Shown in pieces: positions 15,441-24,199 of a stretch of 64,000 nucleotides of DNA (position 1 is the stretch's first letter; each line of letters begins with the position of its first letter). Location: assembly GCF_029212375.1 (NCBI RefSeq), contig NZ_JARGNU010000014.1, positions 1 through 64,000 on the forward strand, given 5' to 3'. Below the pieces are notes generated by a model, which was not told the origin of the DNA, did no database searches, and was given only the letters and a program-made list of their open reading frames with translations. The translations under genes were made by a program, and so were the position numbers. Origin of the DNA: Zhongshania sp. GTDB taxonomy: Bacteria; Pseudomonadota; Gammaproteobacteria; Pseudomonadales; Spongiibacteraceae.

Positions 15441-16172
15441 ATGCTGACATTCAGCCGCGGCGTCGCCAACTTAGTCTATGGCCTACTGAGCTTTGCGATA
15501 AGCCTGATTTTAGCGTGGCATTTACTCTTAGCCGCTAACTTCTTTTATGGATTTTGGCATGATCATATTGGGATTGCCGAAAATATTGCCGAAGTTGGCC
15601 CCAAGAACATTTACCGCAGTGGTTTTGCCGACACCAGCCGCGCAGAGCGCATCGATTTATTTGGCCAAATCTGTGAGGCGATAACCCATCAGGGCAAAGG
15701 CCTTGGCGATATAGGCTATAACACTGCTAACGGCAGCGTCACGCCGTTACTTCACCAAGCCGAGATTATTCATTTACAAGATGTAGCCAATTTGATTAGC
15801 ACCTTGCAGCAGGGGCAGCCGATTGTGCTCGCGCTATGGTTGCTGGTATTGGGCGTGTTTTACGTAAAATCGCGGCGGCTACCCAGTTATAAGCAGCTCC
15901 TCGCTTTAAATGCGATTTGGCTGGTCGGCGTTGGCATCCTGATATTTGCAGTGGGCTGGGTAGATGTATTTTACAAATTGCACATCTTAATTTTCCCAGA
16001 GGGTCATCAATGGTTTTTTTATTATCAGGAATCCCTGATGTCGACCATGATGAAGGCCCCAGATTTATTTTTGTATATCGGCGTAAGCCTAGTGCTTGTG
16101 GCGGTTGGTGTTTTTGCTGGCTTGCACAGCGGCGTAGGGCTGATGCTCCGCAGGTATAAACGGCAGATCTAA
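15441..16172 (+). CDS. DUF1461 integral membrane protein (Lit-like)
   Basis: The 243-aa protein has an N-terminal helix, a large extracytoplasmic loop (about 40-120) containing HLQDVANL, then four more helices. The FPEGHQWFFYYQESLMSTMM stretch before the last one is characteristic of DUF1461 (TIGR01906). This family includes Lit, which moves an acyl chain within lipoproteins to make lyso-form lipoproteins in some Firmicutes. Whether gammaproteobacterial members do this is not shown. It lies alone, divergent from a CPBP protease-like gene. Confidence 0.7.
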   Translation: MLTFSRGVANLVYGLLSFAISLILAWHLLLAANFFYGFWHDHIGIAENIAEVGPKNIYRSGFADTSRAERIDLFGQICEAITHQGKGLGDIGYNTANGSVTPLLHQAEIIHLQDVANLISTLQQGQPIVLALWLLVLGVFYVKSRRLPSYKQLLALNAIWLVGVGILIFAVGWVDVFYKLHILIFPEGHQWFFYYQESLMSTMMKAPDLFLYIGVSLVLVAVGVFAGLHSGVGLMLRRYKRQI

Positions 16173-16362
16173 TTAAGCGTAGGTGGGCGTCGTTTTGAGT
16201 GTGACCGCAGGGCTTGGGTCGCGCCAAGCTAAGGTTAAGGTTTGCTGCTAAAAAATGTCGAAATATTAGCGGCCCTACAACGGTGTTGTGCAGTTTGGTT
16301 TGAATGACAAGGTTCGGCCAGCTGCAAGCGTAAATGAGTCAATAACTACTGGAGATTACGAT

Positions 16363-16812
16363 ATGAACCAAGGCCCCTTAGTATTGAGTGTTAACCGTTA
16401 CATTGCCGCGTCGCCGGCGATAGTCTGGCAAATAATGACCGAGCGCCTAAGCGAGTGGTGGTGCCCAAAACCCTGGCAAACCGAGATTATTGAGTTGGAC
16501 TGGCGAGCAGGGGGGCGCACGGCGATGATTATGCGCGGGCCAGACGGTGAAACCAGTCCAATAGAAGGCGTGGTGCTGGAATTTACGCCAGGCCAGCGCT
16601 TTGTATTTACCGATGCCTTTACTGCCCAGTGGCAGCCCCAAGAAGCGTTTATGATTGGGGTGTTTGAAATTGCCGCCGAGGGTTCGGGGTGTCGCTATAC
16701 CGCCAGTGCTCGGCATTGGACAGAAGCCGCTATGCAACGGCATAAGGACATGGGCTTTGAGGAAGGTTGGCATGCTGTAGCCGCCCAGCTCGCCGCGCTA
16801 GCGGAAGCGTAG
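16363..16812 (+). CDS. SRPBCC (AHSA1-type) START-fold protein
   Basis: About 149 aa from ATG 16363, which has GGAG nine bases upstream. The START/AHSA1 pattern is clear: NRYIAASPAIVWQIMTERL at the start, WRAGGRTAMIMRG, then GVVLEFTPGQRFVFTDAF and a C-terminal helix (HKDMGFEEGWHAVAAQL). These small domains bind hydrophobic ligands or act in stress response; some are activators of chaperones in eukaryotes. No partner gene is adjacent, so the ligand is unknown. Confidence 0.85.
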   Translation: MNQGPLVLSVNRYIAASPAIVWQIMTERLSEWWCPKPWQTEIIELDWRAGGRTAMIMRGPDGETSPIEGVVLEFTPGQRFVFTDAFTAQWQPQEAFMIGVFEIAAEGSGCRYTASARHWTEAAMQRHKDMGFEEGWHAVAAQLAALAEA

Positions 16813-16830
16813 GGGGGCAGGGTGAAGGTA

Positions 16831-16851
16831 GCGGCGCTGGATTAGCGCCGC
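16831..16851. terminator. hairpin between convergent SRPBCC and acyl-CoA reductase genes
   Basis: GCGGCGCT and AGCGCCGC form a perfect 8-bp G/C-rich stem with a 5-base loop, between two gene ends facing each other. No clear T-run follows. The 12-mer TAGCGCCGCAGT (16843-16854) recurs at 24135-24146, so this may be part of a small repeat family. Confidence 0.55.
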
Positions 16852-16860
16852 AGTCTTGGC

Positions 16861-18393
16861 TTACGCGGCCTGTTTGAGGGCAGTAACCAGCGGCGTGTTG
16901 GGTACGGATGCTTGTCTTTTACCTTTTAGGGCATAGCAATTGAGGCCCGCCATGTGAATTTTGCGCAAATAGGTTTCCCAATTAATCGCGCGGGCGTCCA
17001 CGGGGAACAAGGCTTCGTCTGCGGGGCCCATACGCTTGGCAAGGTCGATTAGCTTGTTGTTGTGAAAGATATATTCTGGCTCGGTGTAAAAAGAAAATAT
17101 GGTTGACAGCGCGATGGCCGCATCCAGATTACGCCGAGCTTTTAGGCCGCGCTTCCAGCCAACTTTAGCTAAGGTTTGACTGGCAACAAGTAATACGAAG
17201 CGCATGCAAAGGGTAATGGCATTGAATAGCCGTTTATCTACCGCAATAAAAGGTTTGCGCGGTTGCCGCATAAAAAGTTTGTCGTAGCTGGCGTGGTTTT
17301 CTTTGGCCTCGGCCATAAGGTGATCGATAAACGTGCCGAGGTTTAGGGGATTGGCTGAACCACTGCAACACTGGTAAACATGATGATTTCCCGGCGTTTT
17401 AAACTGTTCTGCCAGCGCGAGTAAAAGGCTGTTGGCGACGAGGTCGGCGGGGATAATGTCGATAATGCCGCTGCGTTTGCCTGGAAAAAAAGTCACTTTC
17501 TCCCTCGCGTAGGCAAGTAAAATAGCATCGGCCACTTTCACGCCCTCAATCCAGCCTGGCGAGGGTTCGCGCAGGGTACTTTCCACAATTGATGGCCGCA
17601 ATAGGGTTAGCGAGTAGCCGCGCAGCGATTTTAATAAAAGTTGTTCACCAAGCCATTTGGTAAACGTGTAGGTGTCGTTCCAGCCGCAGGCATTGGCTTC
17701 GCGAATGCCAAGATCAATCAGCTGTGTTTTAAGCTCCTTGCCTTGGTATTGCTTATATAATTCTGCAATTTTAAGCTCTAGCTCTTCAATTAAATTGCCA
17801 ACCTCAAAGTAGCCCGCTTTATGGCGTGGGATGTCGCCGCGCGCTGGTGTTACGATAGTTTCGTGGATATGGCCTTTATTGAAACCATTTACATAGCAGG
17901 TCGACACCTGAATAACGGGGATGTTGCCAGCCATATCCGACAGCTCAACAATATTGCGCAAGCTGTGAGTGTTAATGGCGAGGGCGCGGTCGAGCTCTTC
18001 GCGGAAATTAACGCTGGCAGCGCAGTTGACCACGGCGTCTAATTTGTCGGCAAGGGCGCGAAACTCTTGGCGCGGCAGGCCAAACTGGCGCTCGCTGATT
18101 TCACCGGTAATACAGTGAATGCGATTATTACAAAAGTCGTTAAAGTAGTCTGCTGAGTTTAATTTGAGGTTCTCAAATACCGATGACGTGGCAATCTCAT
18201 TGGCAAAGCGGCTGCCGGCATTGGCGTGCTTTTTACTGCCCCGAATCACCAAATACACGCCACCAATATCTGGCACTGTGCGCATGATTTTTTCGAGCAT
18301 CACCTTGCCAACAAAACCGGTGGTGCCAGTAATTAAAATGTGCTTTCCCTTGAGGAGTTGCAATGTTTGGGAGACGCCTTTACTTGTTGTCAT
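16861..18393 (-). CDS. alcohol-forming fatty acyl-CoA reductase
   Basis: The 510-aa protein starts with an extended SDR (Thioester-redct, NAD_binding_4) domain. GTTGFVGK at 23-30 binds NADPH, NCAASVNF at 123-130 and VSTCYVNG at 163-170 are typical of FAR proteins, and the catalytic pair is Tyr242/Lys246 (YTFTK). A C-terminal FAR_C-like helical part contains IFSFYTEPEYIFHNNKL. Length and motifs match the Marinobacter enzymes that reduce fatty acyl-CoA to fatty alcohol in four-electron steps, used for wax esters. No wax ester synthase is nearby. GAGG precedes the ATG by nine bases. Confidence 0.88.
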   Translation of the reverse strand: MTTSKGVSQTLQLLKGKHILITGTTGFVGKVMLEKIMRTVPDIGGVYLVIRGSKKHANAGSRFANEIATSSVFENLKLNSADYFNDFCNNRIHCITGEISERQFGLPRQEFRALADKLDAVVNCAASVNFREELDRALAINTHSLRNIVELSDMAGNIPVIQVSTCYVNGFNKGHIHETIVTPARGDIPRHKAGYFEVGNLIEELELKIAELYKQYQGKELKTQLIDLGIREANACGWNDTYTFTKWLGEQLLLKSLRGYSLTLLRPSIVESTLREPSPGWIEGVKVADAILLAYAREKVTFFPGKRSGIIDIIPADLVANSLLLALAEQFKTPGNHHVYQCCSGSANPLNLGTFIDHLMAEAKENHASYDKLFMRQPRKPFIAVDKRLFNAITLCMRFVLLVASQTLAKVGWKRGLKARRNLDAAIALSTIFSFYTEPEYIFHNNKLIDLAKRMGPADEALFPVDARAINWETYLRKIHMAGLNCYALKGKRQASVPNTPLVTALKQAA

Positions 18394-18824
18394 GGATGCT
18401 TACCTCGTTGGAGCGGGTGTACTGAACTTTTCGCTGTAACTGCAACTAGTGGCAGCCGATGTCAAATCCATACTAGCCTTAAACCTTGACCTAAATATGA
18501 CACCGCTGAGCTTTCCTTGGGGAATGCATCAAGTGCGCCAAGTTCAAACCTAGCAATATTGACGTGATTTTAGGTTGGTGACGGCCTTTGGTATTAGGAA
18601 TTTTTGAAATAAGCAATGTTTAACTGCCTGCAAAAATAAAACACCCAATTATGCTAATTTGCATTTGCACCACGGTTACGCGAAAGAGCTATTTCGGTGC
18701 GCCTAAATGAGAAAAGTTTAACTGTGCAAAGTTCCGTTTGAATTTTTTACAACTAAAATCTCGTTAAGCCGTGATTAAGTTAGCAGCGAACATACTGCAG
18801 CCATACCTAATCAGGAGCACTGCC
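18394..18824. other. A/T-rich intergenic region between divergent genes
   Basis: This holds the promoters of the acyl-CoA reductase (minus) and the outer-membrane protein (plus). I found no ORF, RNA gene or strong palindrome in it. A GTG at 18771 is in frame with the barrel gene, but the ATG at 18825 with GGAG and a clean signal peptide is preferred. Confidence 0.5.
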
Positions 18825-19490
18825 ATGAAATTACTCTCTGCCCTTACGCTAGCGTCTATTGTTGTTATTCCAAATTTAGGACTTGCCGAGCACCGCGGAC
18901 GCAGCCCTTATCAAAGCGGACCAAGTATGTATATTTTTGGTGGTGCCAGTGCGGTGGAGCATGATTATGATTCATCAAATTTTCGGTATAGCTTTGGCGA
19001 CGGTTCACTGTCGGATATAGATACCGATAACGAAACCGGTGGCTTGCGCTTAGGCCTAGGATTTGGGTTTAGCCCTGAACTTGCCTTAGAAATGGGCTTT
19101 GTTGATTTGGGCAGCATAACGGGCACTGGCTTTTCTGACGGTTCGCAACTGCTAACAAATGGCTATACTGCTGGCAGGGTAGATATGGATGGTGATGTCG
19201 ATGGTGTGTTTTTGGGTATAAAAGTTCACACCCCAGAGCGTGAACCCATGGGTTTATACGCACGCTTTGGGGTTTATGCTTGGGAATTTGCTGGGACGGT
19301 GCAGGATAATAGCCAAGGCGGCAAATTTTCTGTTGAAGGCACAGATCCCTATGTTGGTGTCGGTCTGCGATTTGCCGTGGCGGAAAACGCCGATCTGCAA
19401 ATTGGGTACGACCATTATGTGCTAGATGATGACGAGTCCGTCGATATGTCGGCGAACACCTTGTCGGCAGATTTGGTTTTGCGGTTTTAA
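18825..19490 (+). CDS. outer-membrane beta-barrel protein
   Basis: The 221-aa protein has a Sec signal peptide (MKLLSALTLASIVVIPNLGLA, cut before EH). Alternating hydrophobic strands follow (LRLGLGFGFSPELALEMGF, then GLYARFGVYAWEF and ADLQIGYDHYVL), and the protein ends in Phe (VLRF), the C-terminal signal for barrel assembly. It is of the eight-strand OmpA-like/OprG size. Acidic loops with repeated Asp-Gly (DIDTDNE, DMDGDVDG) might bind calcium. GGAG lies eight bases before ATG, and it is followed by a strong terminator. The specific function is unknown. Confidence 0.85.
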   Translation: MKLLSALTLASIVVIPNLGLAEHRGRSPYQSGPSMYIFGGASAVEHDYDSSNFRYSFGDGSLSDIDTDNETGGLRLGLGFGFSPELALEMGFVDLGSITGTGFSDGSQLLTNGYTAGRVDMDGDVDGVFLGIKVHTPEREPMGLYARFGVYAWEFAGTVQDNSQGGKFSVEGTDPYVGVGLRFAVAENADLQIGYDHYVLDDDESVDMSANTLSADLVLRF

Positions 19491-19493
19491 ACA

Positions 19494-19514
19494 GTAGCGG
19501 CTCAACGCCGCTAC
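19494..19514. repeat. palindromic hairpin of a small repeat family
   Basis: GTAGCGGC and GCCGCTAC form a perfect 8-bp stem with a 5-base loop right after the barrel gene, followed by GTAG. It resembles the hairpin at 24133-24161 (same CGCTACGT right edge) and shares G/C core words with 16831-16851. Confidence 0.5.
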
Positions 19515-19536
19515 GTAGTTTTAGGCTTGATTTTTC

Positions 19537-19569
19537 ACGGCAGCACTGGCAACAGCGCTGCCGTTTTTA
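19537..19569 (+). terminator. rho-independent terminator of the barrel gene
   Basis: ACGGCAGC (19537-19544) pairs with GCTGCCGT (19557-19564), and the stem runs into a TTTTT tract. It is a textbook intrinsic terminator 50 bases behind the barrel gene. Confidence 0.9.
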
Positions 19570-19705
19570 TTGTGTTTATGGACAAGAATTAATCTGCGCT
19601 AGTGCTTTGCTTCGTCATACTTGTGGCCCCAATGCTTGCAGCAACAGGACATTGTTATAGCGGATCGGTATAGTATGATCCATCGCGTATGTTATCGGAG
19701 ACAAC

Positions 19706-20266
19706 ATGGCAGATTTAGCCTTTACATTAAATGGGCAGCAGCAGAATTTAACGGTGGACGAGGGCACTCCCTTGCTTTGGGTGCTGCGCGAGCATTTGGC
19801 TATGACCGGCACCAAGTTTGGCTGCGGCATGGGTTTGTGCGGCGCGTGTACCGTGCATATGGATGGCAGCCCAATACGCAGCTGTAGCTACCCAGCCGAG
19901 TACGTTAATGGCCGCGCTATTACCACCATTGAGGGCTTGGCGGCGAGCGATGACGATCTGCATCCGGTTCAGCAGGCGTGGTTAGAAATGAATGTGCCCC
20001 AATGCGGTTATTGCCAGTCTGGGCAAATCATGTCGGCGGTGGCGCTGCTGGCAAATAATAGCGCGCCGACGGATGCTGATATCGACAGCGCGATGGCGGG
20101 CAATATCTGTCGCTGCGGTACGTATCCGCGCATTCGTAAAGCAATTCACCGTGCGGCGGAATTACAGGGAGCCGTAATAAGCGCGGCGACTGCGGGCGTT
20201 CAGCATTACGACCCTACAGCGGTCGTCTTAAACATCAATCATATTAGCGACGGGGAGATAGTGTAA
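19706..20266 (+). CDS. [2Fe-2S] subunit of a molybdenum hydroxylase
   Basis: The 186-aa small subunit of the xanthine oxidase family carries a plant-type ferredoxin cluster (Cys40, 45, 48, 60, in [16 protein letters not shown]). A second helical [2Fe-2S] domain follows (Cys100 and 103 in CGYC; Cys135 and 137 in CRC). It passes electrons from the molybdenum subunit encoded next, whose start overlaps its stop. The pair matches the isoquinoline 1-oxidoreductase (IorAB) type, which lacks a FAD subunit and uses cytochrome or another acceptor. GGAG precedes the ATG. Confidence 0.93.
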   Translation: MADLAFTLNGQQQNLTVDEGTPLLWVLREHLAMTGTKFGCGMGLCGACTVHMDGSPIRSCSYPAEYVNGRAITTIEGLAASDDDLHPVQQAWLEMNVPQCGYCQSGQIMSAVALLANNSAPTDADIDSAMAGNICRCGTYPRIRKAIHRAAELQGAVISAATAGVQHYDPTAVVLNINHISDGEIV

Positions 20267-22428
20267 TGGGCATCTCGCGACGCGCTTTTTTAAAAAGTAG
20301 TGCAGTAGTCGGTGGCGGCTTGGCTATTGGCTTTAACCTAAGTGGCTGCGCTAAGGCTCAGTATCCGCATTATTCAGCCGCAGACTTGCAGCCCAATGCC
20401 TTTTTACAGGTGACTCCAAGCGGCGAAGTTATCTTGCAGCTCCATAAATCGGAGATGGGTCAGGGTGTTTACACCGGCATGGCAACCATGGCAGCAGAAG
20501 AGCTGAATATGGCCCCAGCCTTGATCACCGTGCAGCAGGCTGAGTTTCACCCCGATTTTCGCGACCCAGAATTTTACGTCATGATTACTGGTGGCAGTTC
20601 CTCGATCAAATTAAATTACGTGGTTGTGCGCGAGGCCGCAGCGACGGTAGCGGCCCTGCTGAAAGCCGCCGCGGCTCAGCATTTGTCGCTACCGGAATCG
20701 GCGCTTAATCTTAAAGACGGCAAAGCTGTACACGCCGGTGGTGAAGTGGGTTTTGCTAGTCTTATTGAGATAGCCCGCAGTTTGCCAAGCCCGAAACAAG
20801 TCACGCTTAAATCACCGCAAGACTTCCAATATATTGGCCGTTACAACAAGCGCTTAGACGCGCTCGCGAAGGTAACGGGAAAAGCGACCTTTGGTTTAGA
20901 TGTGCAGTATCCCAATGCCCTAACCGCAGTTCTGCTGCGCTGTCCCCAATTTGGCGGCAAGGTGCAGAGTTTTGACGCCAGCCTAGCTTTGACGAAGTCT
21001 GGGGTGAAATCGGTGATTGAGGTTGACGGTGCGGTAGCGGTATTGGCCGACACCTACTGGCAAGCACGCCAAGCCGCCGCCGCAGTTAAACTTGTGTGGG
21101 GAAAAAGTCCCTTAACCGGCATTAGCAGCGACTCACTGCGGGCAGAGCGTCATCAACTATTGGTGAGTGAAGAAGGCAATAACGTAGAAGAGAAGGGCGA
21201 GAGCAGCGCCGCTGTTGGCGAGCGCTTTGAGGCGGTTTACGACGTGCCTTATCTCGCCCACGCTACCATGGAACCCATGAATGCACTGGCCGTTGTTACC
21301 GCCCAAGGTGTTGAGGTTTGGACCGGCAACCAGTCGCCAGATATTGCCCTGTCAGAAATTGCTGACGCAACGGGCTTTAAACGCGAGCAAATTCGGATTC
21401 ACAACCAAATGTTGGGCGGCGGCTTTGGACGGCGGATTATGCCCGATTACTTGGTTGAGGCTGCCCGCGTAGCTCAGCTGAGTGGCAGCCCCGTAAAGCT
21501 AGTGTGGAGCCGCGAAGACGATATGCGCGCTGATTTTTACCGGCCTAACGCCACCGTGGCCATGGCAGCCACTATTGCCAACAACAAGGTTAGTAGCCTG
21601 CAAGCCAAAGTGGTTGCGCCCAGTATTTTGGGTGGCTTTGTGCAATATGTTACTAATACGATTTTGCCGCAGTGGTTACCAAATGGTCTGCACAAGCAAA
21701 TTGGTGGTCTCGCTGCCGACACCGACCCTTCAGCAAGCGAAGGTCTAGCGCACTCAGATTACGAATTTCCGTATATGCGCACCGATTACGTAATGCAGAA
21801 AACCTCCATACCAATCGGCTATTGGCGCTCGGTAGGGCATTCTCAAAACGCGTTCTTTATGGAGAGTTTTATCGATGAACTCGCTAATCGCACCGCCCAA
21901 GATCCCATTGCGTTTCGTCTCGCGCACTTAGCAAAAGACTCGCGCCGCCGTAAGGTTTTAGAACTGGCCGCGGCCAAAGCCGATTGGGGCAATCCACCTG
22001 CAGGGCAGTTTCAAGGCGTAGCGGTGCACGAGTCCTTTTCTACCGTGGTGGCAGAGATAGTTAATGTGTCGGTTGCCGATGGCAAGATCAAGGTCCACAA
22101 GGTGGTTTGCGTGGTGGAATGCGGCATGGCGATAAACCCTGATATAGTTACCATGCAAATGGAAAGTGGTATTGTCTTTGGCTTGACCGCAGCCTTAAAG
22201 GGCGAAATCACCGTTGTGGACGGCGCGGTCCAGCAAAGCAATTTTCACGATTACGAAATGCTCCGCATGAATGAATCGCCAGAAATTGAAGTCTATCGGA
22301 TTGACACCGCCGCCGCGCCGACTGGGGTTGGCGAGCCGGGTGTGCCGCCTTTGGCACCCGCATTGGCCAATGCCGTATTTGCCGCGACGGGTCAACGTTT
22401 GCGACAATTGCCACTTCGCCTAGCGTAA
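20266..22428 (+). CDS. molybdopterin subunit of an exported aldehyde/N-heterocycle oxidoreductase
   Basis: The 720-aa catalytic subunit carries a twin-arginine signal (SRRAFLKSS at 4-12, then a hydrophobic stretch and a Gly-Cys). Molybdenum-hydroxylase blocks include MGQGVYTGMATMAAEEL, GGGFGRRIMPDYLVEA, GYWRSVGHSQNAFF and the C-terminal GVGEPGVPPLAPALANA with the catalytic Glu. Like IorB-type proteins, it should be folded with the cofactor and exported with the small subunit, which has no signal of its own. It hydroxylates aldehydes or N-heterocycles; the substrate cannot be read from sequence. No dedicated maturation (XdhC) gene is adjacent. Confidence 0.9.
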   Translation: MGISRRAFLKSSAVVGGGLAIGFNLSGCAKAQYPHYSAADLQPNAFLQVTPSGEVILQLHKSEMGQGVYTGMATMAAEELNMAPALITVQQAEFHPDFRDPEFYVMITGGSSSIKLNYVVVREAAATVAALLKAAAAQHLSLPESALNLKDGKAVHAGGEVGFASLIEIARSLPSPKQVTLKSPQDFQYIGRYNKRLDALAKVTGKATFGLDVQYPNALTAVLLRCPQFGGKVQSFDASLALTKSGVKSVIEVDGAVAVLADTYWQARQAAAAVKLVWGKSPLTGISSDSLRAERHQLLVSEEGNNVEEKGESSAAVGERFEAVYDVPYLAHATMEPMNALAVVTAQGVEVWTGNQSPDIALSEIADATGFKREQIRIHNQMLGGGFGRRIMPDYLVEAARVAQLSGSPVKLVWSREDDMRADFYRPNATVAMAATIANNKVSSLQAKVVAPSILGGFVQYVTNTILPQWLPNGLHKQIGGLAADTDPSASEGLAHSDYEFPYMRTDYVMQKTSIPIGYWRSVGHSQNAFFMESFIDELANRTAQDPIAFRLAHLAKDSRRRKVLELAAAKADWGNPPAGQFQGVAVHESFSTVVAEIVNVSVADGKIKVHKVVCVVECGMAINPDIVTMQMESGIVFGLTAALKGEITVVDGAVQQSNFHDYEMLRMNESPEIEVYRIDTAAAPTGVGEPGVPPLAPALANAVFAATGQRLRQLPLRLA

Positions 22429-22438
22429 TAGCGGTACT

Positions 22439-22485
22439 GCTAACAGATGAATCGACCGTAAATATACTTGCTAAAATCTGTTAGC
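22439..22485. repeat. long inverted repeat before the MBL gene
   Basis: GCTAACAGAT (22439-22448) and ATCTGTTAGC (22476-22485) are perfect 10-bp arms with a 27-base loop. Partial pairing continues outward (CGG-ACT and AGTGCCG). It lies between the molybdenum hydroxylase and the MBL hydrolase start. Without a T-run it is more likely an operator or mRNA structure than a terminator. Confidence 0.55.
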
Positions 22486-22535
22486 ATAGTGCCGTATGTT
22501 ATTGCTTTGGCTAATAAATTAATTTTGGATTTACT

Positions 22536-23633
22536 ATGAGTCAGTCAGCTTCGGATATTTCCTACCCCTTCGCCGCGCCGCCAGAAAAAGGCCAGTGGCA
22601 AGAGGTTGCCACGGGCGTGTACTGGTTGCAAATGGCCTTGCCTATGGCGCTAGACCATATCAACCTCTACGTGCTCGAAGACGACGCTGGCTGGTGGATA
22701 GTGGATACCGGCATGAAGTGGGGCGACACTCAAGAGCGCTGGGAATTGCTGTTTGTCGGCCCCATGGCGGGCAAACCAGTGTTGGGCGTCATTTGCACTC
22801 ATATGCATCCAGACCATGTTGGTTTGGCTGGGTGGCTTTGCGAGCATTTGCAGGTACCGCTGTATATGAGCTTTCGCGAATACTACAGCGCCCGCACTTT
22901 TAGCCAGCCCAGTACCGGCGAGCTGAGCTGGACTACCTCACAGTATTTTAGCCGCGCGGGCGTAAGCCAAGATCACCTCAATACCATGGCCAAAAAACAC
23001 CGTGGTTTTGGCGCCGTTGTCGAGCCCATCCCCAGTGCATATCGCCGTTTAGAAGATGGCCAAACCTTGCGCATTGGCGGTCGAGATTGGCTGGTGATGA
23101 CCGGCGCCGGCCACTCCCCAGAGCATGTTTCGCTGTATTGCGAGACGGATCGCTTAATGCTGTCTGGCGATCAGATTATTCCGCGCATCACCTCAAATGT
23201 GAGTGTGATGCCCTATGAGCCAGAAGATAATCCCTTAGCTGATTGGTTTACTGCGCTGCGCCGTTTTCGCGCCGAGCTGGCCGCAGACACTTTAGTTATG
23301 CCGGCCCATAACGCGCCGTTCTATGGTGTGCACGCGCGGTTAGATTATTTAATTGCCCACCACGAAGGCCACTTGGCCGCGCTTGAAAAGGTTTGTGTGG
23401 AGCCTAAGGTTGCGATTGATTTATTTAGCGTGTTGTTTGCGCGTAAAGTGGAAATGTCCCAGCTTAGCTTGGCGCTCGGCGAAGCCATCGCGCATTTACA
23501 TTATTTGTGTGCAGAAGGACGAATGGTGCGCGAGCTCGATGCCGACGGTTTATACCGCTTTCGCAGCATTGACCCGCAGAACTGCCCTTATAGCGGCGTG
23601 TACGAACCAGAAACTGGGCCAATGGAAGTCTAA
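22536..23633 (+). CDS. metallo-beta-lactamase-fold hydrolase
   Basis: This 365-aa protein has the MBL zinc motif THMHPDHVG (His89, His91, Asp93, His94). Further ligands are in GAGHSPEHVSLY and LMLSGDQI, with MPAHNAPF later. A C-terminal helical domain (about 275-350) resembles the winged-helix tail of LACTB2/RNase-Z-like hydrolases. Members cleave thioesters, lactones or similar bonds. It is followed two bases later by a HIT protein, so the two are co-transcribed. The real substrate is unknown. Confidence 0.88.
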   Translation: MSQSASDISYPFAAPPEKGQWQEVATGVYWLQMALPMALDHINLYVLEDDAGWWIVDTGMKWGDTQERWELLFVGPMAGKPVLGVICTHMHPDHVGLAGWLCEHLQVPLYMSFREYYSARTFSQPSTGELSWTTSQYFSRAGVSQDHLNTMAKKHRGFGAVVEPIPSAYRRLEDGQTLRIGGRDWLVMTGAGHSPEHVSLYCETDRLMLSGDQIIPRITSNVSVMPYEPEDNPLADWFTALRRFRAELAADTLVMPAHNAPFYGVHARLDYLIAHHEGHLAALEKVCVEPKVAIDLFSVLFARKVEMSQLSLALGEAIAHLHYLCAEGRMVRELDADGLYRFRSIDPQNCPYSGVYEPETGPMEV

Positions 23634-23635
23634 AT

Positions 23636-24082
23636 ATGCAACAGGGCTTGTTTGCTGATGAGTCGGTGGCGCAAAACTGCATCTTTTGTAAAATTATTGC
23701 CGGTAAAGCGCCGGCTCATATTTTATATCGCGACGAGCAGGTGCTCAGCTTTTTAGATACATCGCCAGTGAGTCCTGGGCATAGCTTGGTAATTCCCATT
23801 AATCATCACGACAATCTATTTACCCTAAGCGACGCCGAATCGACAGCCGTCGCATTACATGCCAAACGACTGGCACCGGTTGTTAAGCGCGTTAGCGAGG
23901 CCGACGGTTTAGCTGTTCATCAGCTTAATGGCCGCGCTGCTGGGCAAACCGTGTTTCACTATCATATGCACCTCATTCCCTGCCAACACGGCGCGCCGAA
24001 AAGCATTCATGGCCGTCGCCTTGCAACGCAAAGTGCGCTCGCGGAACTGGCTGAGCGTATTCGCCAAGGCTTAAGTAAATAA
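23636..24082 (+). CDS. HIT-family hydrolase
   Basis: The 148-aa HINT/HIT protein has CIFCKIIAGKAPAHILY near the N-terminus, including the zinc-type CxxC. The catalytic histidine triad is HYHMHLIP (His108, 110, 112). Such proteins hydrolyse nucleoside phosphoramidates or dinucleoside polyphosphates in the cytoplasm. It is translationally close to the MBL hydrolase upstream. It ends near a hairpin at 24133-24161. Confidence 0.92.
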   Translation: MQQGLFADESVAQNCIFCKIIAGKAPAHILYRDEQVLSFLDTSPVSPGHSLVIPINHHDNLFTLSDAESTAVALHAKRLAPVVKRVSEADGLAVHQLNGRAAGQTVFHYHMHLIPCQHGAPKSIHGRRLATQSALAELAERIRQGLSK

Positions 24083-24132
24083 ACGCTTAGCGAAATAGGA
24101 TGCTTGTGTAAATGCGCTAAGGCAAGGCTTTG

Positions 24133-24161
24133 CGTAGCGCCGCAGTGCTGGTGACGCTACG
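24133..24161. repeat. palindromic hairpin of a small repeat family
   Basis: CGTAGCG (24133-24139) pairs with CGCTACG (24155-24161). The element contains the 12-mer TAGCGCCGCAGT, identical to 16843-16854, and its edge resembles the hairpin at 19494-19514. It lies between convergent HIT and antiporter genes and could also help terminate transcription. Confidence 0.5.
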
Positions 24162-24199
24162 TGGTTGCTGGTTGGCAGTTGCCGAGATAGATTGAATCG

